DNA of 64,000 nucleotides from Pseudomonas furukawaii (GCF_002355475.1 NZ_AP014862.1:1922001-1986000); one strand, 5' to 3'. Shown: positions 17,789-28,373, numbered from the stretch's first letter. The notes: generated by a model not told the origin, from the sequence alone. Translations and numbers: made by a program.

Positions 17789-18556
17789 TCAGGACTCCCC
17801 CAGGTAGGCTTTGATCACGTCGGGGTTGTTGCGGATCTGCTCCGGCGTGCCGTCCGCCAGGGGAGTGCCCTGGTTGATCACGTAGATGTGGTCGGAAATG
17901 CTCATCACCAGCTTCATATCGTGCTCGATCAGCAGCACGGTCACGTTGTGCTCGTTGCGCAGCATGGCGATCAGCGCCTTGAGGTCGTCGGTTTCCTTCG
18001 GGTTCAGGCCGGCGGCGGGTTCGTCCAGCATGAGGATGCGCGGGCGCGTCATCATGCAGCGGGCGATTTCCAGGCGACGCTGCTGACCGTAGGCCAGGGT
18101 GCCGGCGGGGCGGTTGGCCACGTCGGTGAGGTTGACCTTGTCCAGCCACAGGGCGGCGTAGTCCATGGCCTCGCGCTCGCTCCGGCGGAAGCCCGGGGTC
18201 TTCAGCAGGCCGGCGAGGAAGTTGGTGTTCAGGTGACGGTGCTGGGCCACCAGCAGGTTTTCCACCGCCGTCATTTCCTTGAACAGGCGGACGTTCTGGA
18301 AGGTCCGCACCACGCCCTTGCGCGCGATCTTGTGGCCCGGCAGGGCCTCGATCTGCTCACCGTCCAGGCGGATGCTGCCGGAGGTGGGCTGGTAAAAGCC
18401 GGTGAGGCAGTTGAACACGGTGGTCTTGCCGGCGCCGTTCGGGCCGATCATGGACACCACCTGCTTTTCATTGACGGTCAGGCCCACCCCGTTGACGGCC
18501 AGCAGGCCGCCGAAGCGCATGGTGAGGCCGCTTACTTCGAGAATCGGGCGGCTCAT
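17789..18556 (-). CDS. braF: Branched-chain amino-acid ABC transporter ATPase BraF/LivG
   Basis: Second ATPase of the importer, 255 residues. Walker [10 protein letters not shown], signature [15 protein letters not shown] and Walker [14 protein letters not shown] are all present; the signature [12 protein letters not shown] is the LivG variant. The start overlaps the braE stop by 4 bases, so the two are translationally coupled. Confidence 0.96.
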   Translation of the reverse strand: MSRPILEVSGLTMRFGGLLAVNGVGLTVNEKQVVSMIGPNGAGKTTVFNCLTGFYQPTSGSIRLDGEQIEALPGHKIARKGVVRTFQNVRLFKEMTAVENLLVAQHRHLNTNFLAGLLKTPGFRRSEREAMDYAALWLDKVNLTDVANRPAGTLAYGQQRRLEIARCMMTRPRILMLDEPAAGLNPKETDDLKALIAMLRNEHNVTVLLIEHDMKLVMSISDHIYVINQGTPLADGTPEQIRNNPDVIKAYLGES

Positions 18557-19805
18557 TGTTTCAGCTCCAGGTGGGGACGTTGCATCGGCAGCAGGCCTTG
18601 CGGGCGCCAGATCATCATCAGCACCATCAGGGCGCCGAACATCAGCATCCGGTACTCGCTGAATTCACGCATGAGTTCGGGGAGCAGGATCATCACGATG
18701 GCCGCGAGGATCACGCCCAGCTGCGAGCCCATGCCACCCAGCACCACGATGGCGAGGATGATCGCCGACTCGATGAAGGTGAAGGACTCGGGCGTCACCA
18801 GGCCCTGGCGGGCGGCGAAGAAGCTGCCGGCGAAACCGGCGAAGCAGGCGCCCAGGGTGAAGGCGGAAAGCTTGATCACGGTGGGGTTCAGGCCCAGCGC
18901 GCGACAGGCGATCTCGTCTTCCCTCAGGGCTTCCCAGGCGCGGCCGAGGGGCATGCGCAGCAGGCGGTTGATCACGAACAGTGCGAGCAGGGCCAGCAGC
19001 AGCGCGACCAGGTAGAGGAAGATCACCTTGTTGATGGAGTTGTAGGCGAACCCGAAGTACTCGTGGAAGGTCTGCAGGCCTTCCTCGGCGCGGCGCTCGA
19101 AGGACAGGCCGAACAGGGTCGGCTTGTCGATGTTGCTGATGCCGTTGGGGCCGCCGGTGAGCTCGGTCATGTTGCGCAGCAGGATGCGGATGATCTCGCC
19201 GAAGCCGAGGGTCACGATGGCCAGGTAGTCACCGCGCAGTCGCAGCACCGGGAAGCCGAGGATGAAGCCGAAGGTGGCGGCCATCAGGCCGGCGATCGGC
19301 AGGCAGATCCAGAAGCCCAGTCCGTAGTAGTGCGACAGCAGGGCGTAGCTGTAGGCGCCGACGGCGTAGAAGCCGACGTAACCCAGGTCCAGCAGGCCCG
19401 CCAGGCCCACCACGATGTTCAGGCCGAGGCCCAGCAACACGTAGATGAGGATCAGGGTGGCGATATCCACCGCGCCGCGGGAGCCGAAGAACGGCCACAC
19501 CAGCGCCAGGACGATCAGGCCGAGGATGAACCAGCGCTGGGTCGAGGGCAGGGTGAGGAAGTTGCTGGCGTTCTTGGACAGGCCCGGCAGCTTGGGCGCG
19601 GCGGCCCAGGCGCCCTGCACCTTGTCGCGCAGCAGTTGCCAGAAGAACATCGCCACGGCGCAGGCACCGATGGCCAGCAGGGTGGCGTTGTCGGCACCGG
19701 TCACCACCAGGCCCACGCCGACCACGCTCAGCTTCAGGCCGAGGATGGGGTAGGCCACGGCCAGCACCAGCAGCGCGCTGAAGAATGCGGTCTTGAGACG
19801 AGTAC

Positions 19806-19809
<4 letters not shown>
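18553..19809 (-). CDS. braE: Branched-chain amino-acid permease BraE/LivM
   Basis: Membrane subunit of 418 residues, the long Pseudomonas BraE type. An N-terminal extension of about 100 residues with extra membrane helices precedes the conserved permease core ([19 protein letters not shown] and [13 protein letters not shown]). It forms the channel with BraD. Start and stop overlap its neighbours by 4 bases each. Confidence 0.95.
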
Positions 19810-20729
<920 letters not shown>

Positions 20730-20801
20730 TCCCTAACTCCCTCGGACATCACGTAAAGCGACGCTTGTGGCGCGGCGGAGTCCGATAAAACACGGATAAA
20801 C

Positions 20802-20830
20802 AAAGCCCACTGCTTGAGGCAGTGGGCTTT
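20802..20830 (-). terminator. Intercistronic hairpin between braC and braD
   Basis: A perfect 12-bp stem, AAAGCCCACTGC (20802-20813) with GCAGTGGGCTTT (20819-20830), 5-base loop. On the minus strand it ends in CTTTGTTTATCC, so it can act as a partial terminator and a 3' stabiliser of braC mRNA. That is a standard way to make more binding protein than permease. Confidence 0.85.
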
Positions 20831-20847
20831 GCGTTCAGGCGGGAAGC

Positions 20848-21969
20848 TTATTTAGCTTCGGTCTTGGTGCCGTCCTTGTGCCACTCGTACACCACGAAGC
20901 TGAAGTCCTTCAGATCGCCCTTCTCGTCGAAGGCCAGGTTGCCGGTCGGGGTTTCGAAGGTGTTGGCGCGCAGGGCGGCCGCCACCTTGGTGGTGTCGTC
21001 TTCGCCGGCTTTCACGATGCCGTCGGCGATGACTTTCACAGCGGCGTAGGCCGGGAACACGAACGGACCGCTCGGGTCTTCGTTCTTGGCCTTGAAGGCT
21101 TCTACCAGGGCCTGGTTCTTCGGATCCTGGTCGAAGGACTTCGGCAGGGTCACCAGCAGGCCTTCGGAGGCTTCGCCGGCGATGGCCGAGAGTTCCTTGT
21201 TACCCACGCCTTCCGGACCCATGTACTTGACCTTCAGGCCCTTCTCGGCGGACTGGCGCAGCAGCAGGCCCAGCTCCGGGTGGTAGCCGCCGTAGTAGAC
21301 GAAGTCCACACCGGCCTGCTTCATCTTGGAGATGATGGTGGAGAAGTCCTTGTCGCCGGCGTTGATGCCTTCGAACAGGGAGACTTTCACGCCCTTGTTC
21401 TCCAGGGTCTGCTTGACGGCGGTGGCGATGCCTTCACCGTACTGCTGCTTGTCGTGCAGGACGGCAACGGCCTTGGGCTTGACGTGGTCGGCGATGAAAT
21501 TGCCGGCGGTCGGGCCCTGCAGGCTGTCCAGGCCGATGGTGCGGAACACCAGCTGGTAGCCACGGGAGGTGATGTCCGGGCTGGTGGAGGCCGCGGTGAT
21601 CATCAGGATGCCTTCGTCTTCATAGATGTCGGAGGCGGGTTGGGTGGAGCTGGAGCAGAGGTGGCCGACCACGTAGTGGATGCCATCGTTCACGATCTTG
21701 TTGGCCACGGCGACGGCCTGTTTCGGGTCGCACGCGTCGTCGTAGACCACACCTTCAAGTTGAGCGCCGTTCACCCCGCCGGCCTTGTTGATCTGCTCGA
21801 TCGCCATCTTGGCGCCAATGAATTGCATCTCACCGTACTGGGCAACCGCACCGGTTACCGGACCGGCCAGGGCGATCTTGATGGTGTCGGCCGCTACGGA
21901 GTAGCTGGCGACGCCGGCCAGAGCCATGGCGGCGAACAGTTTGGAAATCTGCTTGGTAGCCTTGTTCAT
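20848..21969 (-). CDS. braC: Branched-chain amino-acid-binding protein BraC/LivK
   Basis: Periplasmic receptor of 373 residues for leucine, isoleucine, valine and probably alanine/threonine, as known for P. aeruginosa BraC. A signal peptide of about 26 residues (ending near SYSVA/ADT) is followed by the two-lobed binding fold; ALAGPVTGAVAQYGE and YDDACDPKQAV are typical. AGTGGAGC precedes the ATG. First gene of the bra operon; an operator-like palindrome covers its probable promoter. Confidence 0.96.
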   Translation of the reverse strand: MNKATKQISKLFAAMALAGVASYSVAADTIKIALAGPVTGAVAQYGEMQFIGAKMAIEQINKAGGVNGAQLEGVVYDDACDPKQAVAVANKIVNDGIHYVVGHLCSSSTQPASDIYEDEGILMITAASTSPDITSRGYQLVFRTIGLDSLQGPTAGNFIADHVKPKAVAVLHDKQQYGEGIATAVKQTLENKGVKVSLFEGINAGDKDFSTIISKMKQAGVDFVYYGGYHPELGLLLRQSAEKGLKVKYMGPEGVGNKELSAIAGEASEGLLVTLPKSFDQDPKNQALVEAFKAKNEDPSGPFVFPAYAAVKVIADGIVKAGEDDTTKVAAALRANTFETPTGNLAFDEKGDLKDFSFVVYEWHKDGTKTEAK

Positions 21970-22058
21970 AGTGCTCCACTCTTGTGTTTTTCGTTGTTGT
22001 TGTCCTGTTTGCCGAAGCTACGGGACAGGGAATTGCTCCCCGCCGTCACCCCCCGGCA

Positions 22059-22100
22059 ACTGTACCGGAACAGTGTAGATTGCCGATTTGCGGCTTGAAA
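22059..22100 (-). promoter_or_regulatory. braC promoter with operator-like palindrome
   Basis: On the minus strand, TTTCAA (22100-22095), a 17-base spacer and TACACT (22077-22072) make a plausible sigma-70 promoter with a leader of about 95 bases. ACTGT-TCCGGT-ACAGT (22074-22059), a perfect 5+5 palindrome, runs from inside the -10 box past the predicted start, a position that would block polymerase. The bound protein is unknown; an amino-acid-responsive repressor would fit. Confidence 0.5.
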
Positions 22101-22200
22101 AGCAGGGGGGTGATGGCGGAATGAGCTCGTGTCGCTATATCGAAACAAACGTATAGAAATACGGCGTGTCTTGTGCGGAGTGGGGAACGTCAGGCCGGGC

Positions 22201-22228
22201 TTGTGTGAATGTTGACCGACGCTATCAT
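22201..22228 (+). promoter_or_regulatory. Promoter of DUF2288 gene
   Basis: TTGTGT (22201-22206) and TATCAT (22223-22228) with 16-base spacing, about 45 bases before the ATG. The rest of the 303-base gap between braC and this gene shows nothing else recognisable. Confidence 0.45.
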
Positions 22229-22272
22229 TGCGCCCCCCAATCCCTTTGTTACCAACCCACACGAAACACGCC

Positions 22273-22590
22273 ATGAACGATAACGCTAGCACCCTCTATG
22301 CCAAGCTGCTCGGCGAAACCGCCGCCATTACCTGGGAGGAGCTGCAGCCCTTCTTCGCCCGTGGCGCATTGCTCTGGGTCGATGGCGCCGAAGACCTGGT
22401 GGGCGTTGCCCTGGCGGTGGCCGAGGACGACAAGACCCGCGTCGCGGCGCTGCTGACCGAAGGCAAGCTGTCGAAGGTGGACGAGAACCGCGCGCAGGAC
22501 CTGCTGGCCCGGGACCCGAAACTCTGGGCCGTGGTGGTGGCGCCCTGGGTGCTGATCCAGGAGCGGGACGAGGCGCCTACGCGCCACTGA
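22273..22590 (+). CDS. DUF2288 family protein
   Basis: Small acidic cytoplasmic protein of 105 residues with ITWEELQPFFARGALLWVD near the N-terminus and DLLARDPKLWAVVVAPWVL near the C-terminus, the pattern of DUF2288. No signal or membrane segment. Function unknown. The ATG at 22273 is preferred over the in-frame start at 22228, which lies on the likely -10 box. Confidence 0.82.
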   Translation: MNDNASTLYAKLLGETAAITWEELQPFFARGALLWVDGAEDLVGVALAVAEDDKTRVAALLTEGKLSKVDENRAQDLLARDPKLWAVVVAPWVLIQERDEAPTRH

Positions 22591-22738
22591 AAGGCCCATT
22601 CCAGAGCCTTGTCGAGTTGATCCAGGACTGTGCCCCGGGTCAACCGCCGCACCGCTTCGGGGCGCTGCGGCAAAGCCTGTTGGGCGAGCTAGACTGATTT
22701 CACCTTCCCCATTCCAGTCAGCTACAGGGAGCATCATC

Positions 22739-23104
22739 ATGTTCGAACCAGGCCATGTGCACCGGGCCAGCCTGCCCGGTTTTCCGGGGCAGCAGTTCTC
22801 CATCGACGTCTATTACGAAGCGCGCCCGAACCCCAAGGAAGGCACCATGCTGCACTTGCGCATGGTGGGCGAGATCGACGGCCGGCATTTCGAGGAAGAG
22901 TTCGAGATGCACCGCGACACCGCCTTCAACTTCGCCAGCGTGATCTCCAAGGTGGCCGTGAAGAACGGCCTGCACCCCAACAACACCCTGATCATGCGTA
23001 ACCACCAGGAATACGACCAGGTATTCGCCGACATCCGCCGCGTGCTGGGCGCCGCGCCCGGCGAAACGGTGAACTTCGATCACCTGGAGAAGGACGGCTT
23101 CTGA
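22739..23104 (+). CDS. DUF5064 family protein
   Basis: Protein of 121 residues, MFEPGHVHRASLPGF at the start and HLEKDGF at the end, matching the DUF5064 pattern found in Pseudomonas. It looks like a soluble beta-rich protein without signal peptide. CAGGGAGCATCATC precedes the ATG. Function unknown. A tandem REP array follows 17 bases after its stop. Confidence 0.75.
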   Translation: MFEPGHVHRASLPGFPGQQFSIDVYYEARPNPKEGTMLHLRMVGEIDGRHFEEEFEMHRDTAFNFASVISKVAVKNGLHPNNTLIMRNHQEYDQVFADIRRVLGAAPGETVNFDHLEKDGF

Positions 23105-23120
23105 CCGCCGCTCTTTGCCC

Positions 23121-23330
23121 GTAGGAGCGAGCTTGCTCGCGAATCGCCCCGCGCCTTCGCCGGCAAGCCGGCTCCTACGAAGCCCGGCGCCACACAGGTC
23201 TGTAGGAGCGAGCTTGCTCGCGAACGGGGCCGCGCCTTCGCCGGCAAGCCGGCTCCTACGAAGCCCGGCGCCACACAGGTCTGTAGGAGCGAGCTTGCTC
23301 GCGAACCGCGCCCGTGTGATTCGCCGGCAA
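23121..23330. repeat. 81-bp tandem REP array
   Basis: Three units begin GTAGGAGCGAGCTTGCTCGC at 23121, 23202 and 23283, an exact 81-base period. The first two are complete, with the closing arm TTCGCCGGCAAGCCGGCTCCTAC and an identical 23-base spacer GAAGCCCGGCGCCACACAGG-TCT; the third loses its right arm after GATTCGCCGGCAA. It fills the space between the DUF5064 gene and the convergent transporter operon. Confidence 0.92.
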
Positions 23331-23337
23331 CGGCACC

Positions 23338-24102
23338 CTAGGCGCTGACCCAGCGCTGGCGCATCCAGCCGCTGGTGGCGTCCACCGCCAGCACCAGGGC
23401 GAGCATGGCGAGGATGACGCTGGCGGCCTGGGCCTCCTGGAACAGCGAGAGGCTCATGTAGAGCATCTGCCCCAGCCCGCCGGCACCGACGAAGCCGAGC
23501 ACGCTGGCCATGCGGATATTGTTTTCCCAGCGATAGAGCATGTAGGCCACCAGCTGCGGCCAGACGCTGGGCAGGGTGCCGTAGCAGAAGGCGGCGATGC
23601 GCCCGCCGCCGGCCAGGCGCACGGCTTCGGCGGGTTCGGGCGGGGTGTTTTCCAGGGCTTCGGCGAACAGCCGGCCGAGCACGCCCGCCGTGTGCAGGGC
23701 GAGGGCCAGGGTGCCGGCGTTGGGACCGAGACCGGCGGCGAGCACCATCAGGGCGGCCCAGACCAGTTCCGGCACGGCCCGCAGCGCGTTCAGCACGAAT
23801 CGTGAGGCGCTTTGGGCTACAAGCCCGAAGCGGCCGGAGGCGGGCAGGGCCAGGAGCAGGCCGAGCAGGGCCGCCAGCAGGGTGCCCAGGGCCGACATGG
23901 CGAGGGTTTCCAGGGCGCCTTGGCCGATGGCGGCGAGGTGCGGTGCGGAGAGGTCCGGTTGCAGGAAGCGCGCGGCGTAGCGGCCCATCTGCGACAGCGA
24001 GTCGCCGCTCACCAGGGCGCCGAGGTCAATGCCCAGCCAGGCGAAGGAGGCGAATACCGCCGCCAGCAGGAGCAGGATCACCAGCAGGTTGCCCGACCTC
24101 AT
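23338..24102 (-). CDS. PhnE-like ABC permease (putative selenate importer), second subunit
   Basis: Inner-membrane permease of 254 residues with about six helices and a cytoplasmic coupling loop (YRWENNIRMASVLGFVGAGG) of the phosphonate-importer type. The ATG at 24102 overlaps the preceding permease stop by 4 bases (ATGA). The two permeases, ATPase and binding protein form one operon divergent from the selD-mnmH genes. That context supports selenium-oxyanion transport; phosphonate or phosphite cannot be ruled out from the sequence. Confidence 0.8.
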   Translation of the reverse strand: MRSGNLLVILLLLAAVFASFAWLGIDLGALVSGDSLSQMGRYAARFLQPDLSAPHLAAIGQGALETLAMSALGTLLAALLGLLLALPASGRFGLVAQSASRFVLNALRAVPELVWAALMVLAAGLGPNAGTLALALHTAGVLGRLFAEALENTPPEPAEAVRLAGGGRIAAFCYGTLPSVWPQLVAYMLYRWENNIRMASVLGFVGAGGLGQMLYMSLSLFQEAQAASVILAMLALVLAVDATSGWMRQRWVSA

Positions 24103-24926
24103 GCGAACCTCCCGCGCAAGAAACGGCTGAGCTGGTCGGCCAGCAGCACCAGAGCGAGGAAGGTGAGCAGCATGCTGGCCACTTCGCCGCCTGCGAACAT
24201 GCGCATGGACAGGTCCATCTGCTGGCCCAGTCCGCCGGCGCCGACGAAGCCCATCACCACCGAGGCGCGGATGGCGCATTCCCAGCGGTAGACGGTGTAG
24301 GAAATCATTTCCGCCGCCGCGTTGGGCAGCACACCGTAGGCGAACGCGGCCAGGCGCGGGGTGCCGGCGGTGAGCAGGGCGCGGGCCGGGCGCGGGTCCA
24401 CCGATTCGAAGATTTCCGCATAGACCTTGCCCAGCATGCCGCCGTAGGTGATGGCGATGGCCAGTACGCCAGCGGTGGGGCCGAGGCCCACGGCGCGGAC
24501 GAAGAGCAGCGCCCAGACGATTTCCGGCACGCTGCGCAGGAAGATCAGCAGGCCGCGCACCGGCCAGCGCAGGGCCTGGGCCCACCAGGCCGGGCGGCCG
24601 GCGCGATGCACGGCGGACAAGGACAGCGCGCGGCTGGCCAGCAAGGAGGCGGGCAGGGCGATGAGCAGGGCCAGGCTCATGCCGGCGGTGGCGATGGCCA
24701 GGGTTTCCAGGGTGGAACGCCCTAATAGAAGCAGGAATTCCTCGCCGTGCTCCGGTGGCCAGAAGGCCGAGACGAACTGCCCCATGGTGCGGGCGTTGTC
24801 CTCGTTCAGCAGCACGGCCGGGTTCAGCTCGCTCAGTTCGAGGCCGGGCCAGAGCAGGGCCAGGGCCAGGAGGCTGAGCAGCAGGCGGGGCAGGGCCGCC
24901 GGGTCGCGAGGGGCGCTACTCAGCAT
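24099..24926 (-). CDS. PhnE-like ABC permease (putative selenate importer), first subunit
   Basis: Permease of 275 residues. An N-terminal helix ([17 protein letters not shown]) precedes a six-helix core with coupling loop [20 protein letters not shown], clearly paralogous to the next gene. The start at 24926 lies inside the last codons of the ATPase gene (7-base overlap), indicating translational coupling. It should form a heterodimeric channel with the other permease. Confidence 0.8.
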   Translation of the reverse strand: MLSSAPRDPAALPRLLLSLLALALLWPGLELSELNPAVLLNEDNARTMGQFVSAFWPPEHGEEFLLLLGRSTLETLAIATAGMSLALLIALPASLLASRALSLSAVHRAGRPAWWAQALRWPVRGLLIFLRSVPEIVWALLFVRAVGLGPTAGVLAIAITYGGMLGKVYAEIFESVDPRPARALLTAGTPRLAAFAYGVLPNAAAEMISYTVYRWECAIRASVVMGFVGAGGLGQQMDLSMRMFAGGEVASMLLTFLALVLLADQLSRFLRGRFA

Positions 24927-25726
24927 CGCGGGATATTCAGCACGGTCGGCGCCACGGGCGGCGAGGCCGGCAGGTCGCCCCGCAGTTGTTCGTTGGCGTA
25001 GAGGGCGTCCAGGTCGGCCTGGGTCACTTCGGCCCGGGGACGGTCGAAGGCGATGCGCCCGTCCCGCACGCCGACGATGCGGGGGAAGTGCGCCAGGGCC
25101 AGTTCCACCGCATGGAGGCTGGCCAGCAGGGTCACGCCGCGACGGCTGGCGTCGGCGCAGAGCACGCCGAGGGTGTGGTCGGCCAGCACCGGGTCCATGG
25201 CGGACACCGGTTCGTCGGCGAGGATCAGGTCCGGCGCCTGGTAGAGCACCCGGGCGATGCCGACCCGTTGCAGCTGACCGCCGGAGAGCTGGTCGCAGCG
25301 CTGGAAGAGCTTGTCGGCCAGGTCCAGCCGAGCCAGGGCGGCCTGGGCGCCGGCGCTGTCCAGGGGATAGAGCAGGCTGAGCAGGCCCTTGGCCAGTGGC
25401 CACTGGCCGAGCTTGCCGGCGAGCACCGCGGTGACCACCCGCTGCCGGGGCGGCAGGGGCGGGGCCTGGTGGATCAGGCCGACGCGCGTGCGCAGGCGCT
25501 GGCGCTCGCGGCCGGAGAGCGACCAGGGGGCGACGCCGAGCAGTTCGAACTGCCCGGCGGCGGGTTTCAGGCCGGTGGCCAGCAGGCGCAGCAGGCTGGT
25601 CTTGCCGGCGCCGGAGGGGCCGATGATGGCGACCCGTTCTCCGCTGGCGATGGAAAGATCGATTCCCCTGAGCGCGGGCTGGCCGTTGGCGTGGACCAGG
25701 TCCACGCCGGAAAGCGCCAGGCTCAC
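24920..25726 (-). CDS. PhnC-like ABC ATPase (putative selenate importer)
   Basis: ATPase subunit of 268 residues: Walker [10 protein letters not shown], signature [15 protein letters not shown], Walker [15 protein letters not shown]-loop LHAVE. The fold is PhnC-like. The start overlaps the binding-protein stop by 4 bases. No C-P lyase (phnGHIJKLM) or phosphite dehydrogenase gene is in the window, which argues against a phosphorus role. Confidence 0.84.
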   Translation of the reverse strand: MSLALSGVDLVHANGQPALRGIDLSIASGERVAIIGPSGAGKTSLLRLLATGLKPAAGQFELLGVAPWSLSGRERQRLRTRVGLIHQAPPLPPRQRVVTAVLAGKLGQWPLAKGLLSLLYPLDSAGAQAALARLDLADKLFQRCDQLSGGQLQRVGIARVLYQAPDLILADEPVSAMDPVLADHTLGVLCADASRRGVTLLASLHAVELALAHFPRIVGVRDGRIAFDRPRAEVTQADLDALYANEQLRGDLPASPPVAPTVLNIPRC

Positions 25727-26574
25727 TTCAACAGGCCGGCCGAGCGTGCGGCTTCCTCGATGCCGGTGTAGTTCTCAGGCTTGGTGGGGATGAAGCGGGT
25801 GGCGGCCTGGAGGTCGAGGATCGCCTTGTGCTCCGGGTTGGCCGGGTCGAGGGCGAGGAAGGCCTGCTTGATCTTCTCCGCCAGGGCCGGGTCGAGGGTG
25901 CCGCGCACGGTCCAGTTGTAGTCGTAGTAGGTCGGGGTGGTGGAGATCACCTTGACCTTGGCCGTATCGACCTTGCCGGCGTCCACCAGTTTCTGCCAGA
26001 CGCTGGCGTTGAGCACGCCGGCGTCCACCTTGCCGGCCTGCACCCAGGCCACGGTGGCGTCGTGGGCGCCGGAGTAGGCGACGCGGGAGAAGAACTGCTC
26101 GGGATTGATGCCGTCCTGCTGCATGAAGTAGCGCGGCATCAGGCTGCCGGAAGTGGAGGACACGGAGCCGAAGGCGAAGGTCTTGCCCTTGAGGTCCTGC
26201 AGGCTCTTCACGCTGGCGTCGGCGGTGATGAACTTGCTGGTGAATTTCTCGTCCTGCTCACGCTGCACCAGGGGAATGGCGTTGCCGGTCTTCAGGCGGG
26301 TCTGGACGAAGGTGAAGCCGCCCAGCCAGGCCATGTCCAGGCGGTCGGCCGCCAGGGACTCGACCACCGCAGCGTAGTCGGCGACGGGGACGAATTCGAC
26401 CTTCATGCCCAGCGACTGCTCCAGGTAGGCGCCGAGGGGCTTGAACTTGCGCAGCAGTTCGGTGGGGGCTTCGTCGGGAATGGCCGAGACCTTGAGGACC
26501 TCGGCGGCCTGAGACATCAGGGTGGACAGGGACAGGGCGACGCCTGCCACGAGGGCGAGGGAGCGTTTGAACAT
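25723..26574 (-). CDS. PhnD-like periplasmic binding protein (putative selenate transporter)
   Basis: Secreted receptor of 283 residues. A signal peptide (about 1-23, ending SQAA) precedes a two-lobed PhnD-type fold ([34 protein letters not shown]). Homologues next to selD/mnmH in Pseudomonas are annotated, from memory, as putative selenate ABC transporter substrate-binding protein. A perfect TATAAT lies about 37 bases upstream. First gene of the importer operon. The ligand is inferred, not shown. Confidence 0.82.
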   Translation of the reverse strand: MFKRSLALVAGVALSLSTLMSQAAEVLKVSAIPDEAPTELLRKFKPLGAYLEQSLGMKVEFVPVADYAAVVESLAADRLDMAWLGGFTFVQTRLKTGNAIPLVQREQDEKFTSKFITADASVKSLQDLKGKTFAFGSVSSTSGSLMPRYFMQQDGINPEQFFSRVAYSGAHDATVAWVQAGKVDAGVLNASVWQKLVDAGKVDTAKVKVISTTPTYYDYNWTVRGTLDPALAEKIKQAFLALDPANPEHKAILDLQAATRFIPTKPENYTGIEEAARSAGLLK

Positions 26575-26610
26575 GGGATTCTCCGGTTCAATAGCGGAAA
26601 AGGCTGGCGG

Positions 26611-26639
26611 ATTATAGTGGCCGCCGGTGCACTTGGAAG
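26611..26639 (-). promoter_or_regulatory. Promoter of importer operon
   Basis: On the minus strand a consensus TATAAT (26616-26611) with a weak -35 (CTTCCA, 26639-26634) at 17-base spacing, leader about 30 bases. It lies in the 126-base divergent gap shared with the selD-side operon, so both could be co-regulated. A weaker + strand TAAGAT is at 26663-26668. Confidence 0.5.
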
Positions 26640-26700
26640 CTTCACGTCACGCATCAGGCGTTTAAGATGTGCGCCTTCACCCATCGCCTGGAGTCCCGGC

Positions 26701-27591
26701 ATGACCGCTTCCCTGCCTTCCATCGCCTTCGCCGGCATCGGCCTGATGGGCCTGCCCATGACCCGCCGCCTGCTGGCTGCCGGCTATCCGCTGACCGTCT
26801 GGAACCGCTCCCCGGAGAAGTGCGCCCCGCTGGTCGCCGCTGGCGCCCGTCAGGTGGGGACGCCCGCCGAGCTCTGCGCCGGGGCGGATATCCTCATGCT
26901 CTGCCTGGCGGATACCCGCGTGGTGCGCAAGGTGGTGTTCGGCGAGGGCGGCATCGTCGAGGGCGCGAGGCCCGGGCAGTTGCTGGTGGACTTCTCCAGC
27001 CTGGAGCCGGCCGCCACCCGGGAAATGGCCGCTGCACTGGAAGCCCGTACCGGCATGCGCTGGATGGATGCGCCGGTGTCCGGCGGCACGCCCGGCGCCG
27101 AAGCCGGCACCCTGGCCATCATGGCGGGCGGGCATGAGGACGATGTGGAGCGGGTGCGGCCGATCCTCGCCCACCTGGGCCAGCGCCTGACCCGGATGGG
27201 CGCGGTGGGTGCCGGCCAGGTGACCAAGGTGTGCAACCAGATGATCGTCGCCTGCAACGCGCTGGTGATCGCCGAGGTGGTGGCCCTGGCGGAGAAGGCC
27301 GGGGTGGACGCCCGCCTGATCGCGCCGGCGCTGGCGGGCGGGTTCGCCGATTCCCGGCCGTTGCAGATCCTCGCCCCGCAGATGGCGGAGAGCCATTTCG
27401 AGCCCATCAAGTGGCATGTGCGCACCCTGCTCAAGGACCTGGACACGGCCGTGCGCCTGTCCCGCGAGCACGATTCGGCGACACCGCTCAGCGGCCTCGC
27501 CGCCCAGTTGATGCGCCTGCATGGCAGCCAGGGCAACCTGGAGCGTGATCCGGCTACGCTGGTGGAAATGTATCGGGAGAACCGTGAATGA
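26701..27591 (+). CDS. NAD(P)-dependent 3-hydroxyacid dehydrogenase, GarR/tartronate-semialdehyde reductase-like
   Basis: Beta-hydroxyacid dehydrogenase of 296 residues. Rossmann motif GIGLMGLPMTRRL at the N-terminus, substrate motif DAPVSGGTPGAEAGTL near 125, and catalytic Lys in GQVTKVCNQM. Such enzymes reduce tartronate semialdehyde or related 3-oxoacids. The stop overlaps the next start by 4 bases, so the pair is coupled. It is divergent from the PhnCDE-like importer and upstream of selD-mnmH. What it does in a selenium locus is unclear. Confidence 0.88.
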   Translation: MTASLPSIAFAGIGLMGLPMTRRLLAAGYPLTVWNRSPEKCAPLVAAGARQVGTPAELCAGADILMLCLADTRVVRKVVFGEGGIVEGARPGQLLVDFSSLEPAATREMAAALEARTGMRWMDAPVSGGTPGAEAGTLAIMAGGHEDDVERVRPILAHLGQRLTRMGAVGAGQVTKVCNQMIVACNALVIAEVVALAEKAGVDARLIAPALAGGFADSRPLQILAPQMAESHFEPIKWHVRTLLKDLDTAVRLSREHDSATPLSGLAAQLMRLHGSQGNLERDPATLVEMYRENRE

Positions 27592-28373
27592 AGATCGCCG
27601 CCAACCTGTCCCTGCTGTTTACCGACCGCCCGCTGATCGAGCGGGTCATCGCTGCCCGCGTGTCCGGTTTCGACGGCGTCGAGGTGCAGTTTCCCTACGA
27701 GTTGCCGGCCATTCGCATGAAGGAAGTGCTGGAGGCGGCCGGCCTGCCCCTGATCCTCTTCAACCTGCCCGCCGGCGACCTGATGGAAGGCGGCCCCGGC
27801 CTGGCCGCCGTTCCCGAGCGCCAGGAGCAGTTCGATACCGCGCTGGAGCAGGCCCTGGCCTATGCCGCCATGACCCGCCCGCGCTTCGTCAACGTGCTGC
27901 CGGGGCGCCTGGCCGATGGGCTCAGCCGCGAGCGCGCACTGGCCTGCCTGGCCAGCAACCTGCGCAAGACCGCCGAGGCCTTCGCCGTGCTGCACATCGG
28001 CGTGGTCTGCGAGGCGGTGAACCCGCTGGACATGCCCGGCTTCCTGGTGAATACGCCAGAGCAGCTGGACCGCCTGCTGCGGGATGTGGACCACCCCAAC
28101 CTCCAGGCCCAGTACGACCTCTACCACATGGCCCGGCAGGGCGTGGACATGGCGGCGGGCATTCGCCTCCTGGCGGGGCGCATCGGCCATGTGCAGTTCG
28201 CCGATGTACCCGGCCGGGGCGAGCCGGGCAGCGGCCAGGTCGATTTCGAACCGGTCCTGCGCGCCTTGCAGGAGGACGACTACCCCGGCTGGCTGGGCGC
28301 CGAGTACAAGCCCAGCGGCGTCACCGCCGACAGCCTGGGCTGGCTGCCGGAATGGAAGGCCCGCTGGGCCTGA
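27588..28373 (+). CDS. Hydroxypyruvate isomerase / 2-oxo-tetronate isomerase-like TIM barrel
   Basis: TIM-barrel protein of 261 residues of the Hyi/OtnI family. Likely metal ligands stand in VCEAVNPLDMPGF (Glu), QYDLYHM (Asp/His) and GAEYKPSG (Glu); the active-site loop ADVPGRGEPGSGQVDF is intact. With the GarR-like enzyme it could convert hydroxypyruvate to tartronate semialdehyde and then glycerate, as in glyoxylate metabolism, but no glyoxylate carboligase or glycerate kinase is nearby. The gene ends 97 bases before selD. Confidence 0.87.
   Translation: MKIAANLSLLFTDRPLIERVIAARVSGFDGVEVQFPYELPAIRMKEVLEAAGLPLILFNLPAGDLMEGGPGLAAVPERQEQFDTALEQALAYAAMTRPRFVNVLPGRLADGLSRERALACLASNLRKTAEAFAVLHIGVVCEAVNPLDMPGFLVNTPEQLDRLLRDVDHPNLQAQYDLYHMARQGVDMAAGIRLLAGRIGHVQFADVPGRGEPGSGQVDFEPVLRALQEDDYPGWLGAEYKPSGVTADSLGWLPEWKARWA

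Noticed and set aside
23121-23330. CRISPR array
   Set aside because: Repeats are palindromic REP units and the spacers between units are identical, not unique; no cas genes.
25828-26700. Extension of the GarR-like gene upstream to 25828
   Set aside because: It runs antisense through the PhnD-like gene; the true start at 26701 begins the Rossmann motif.
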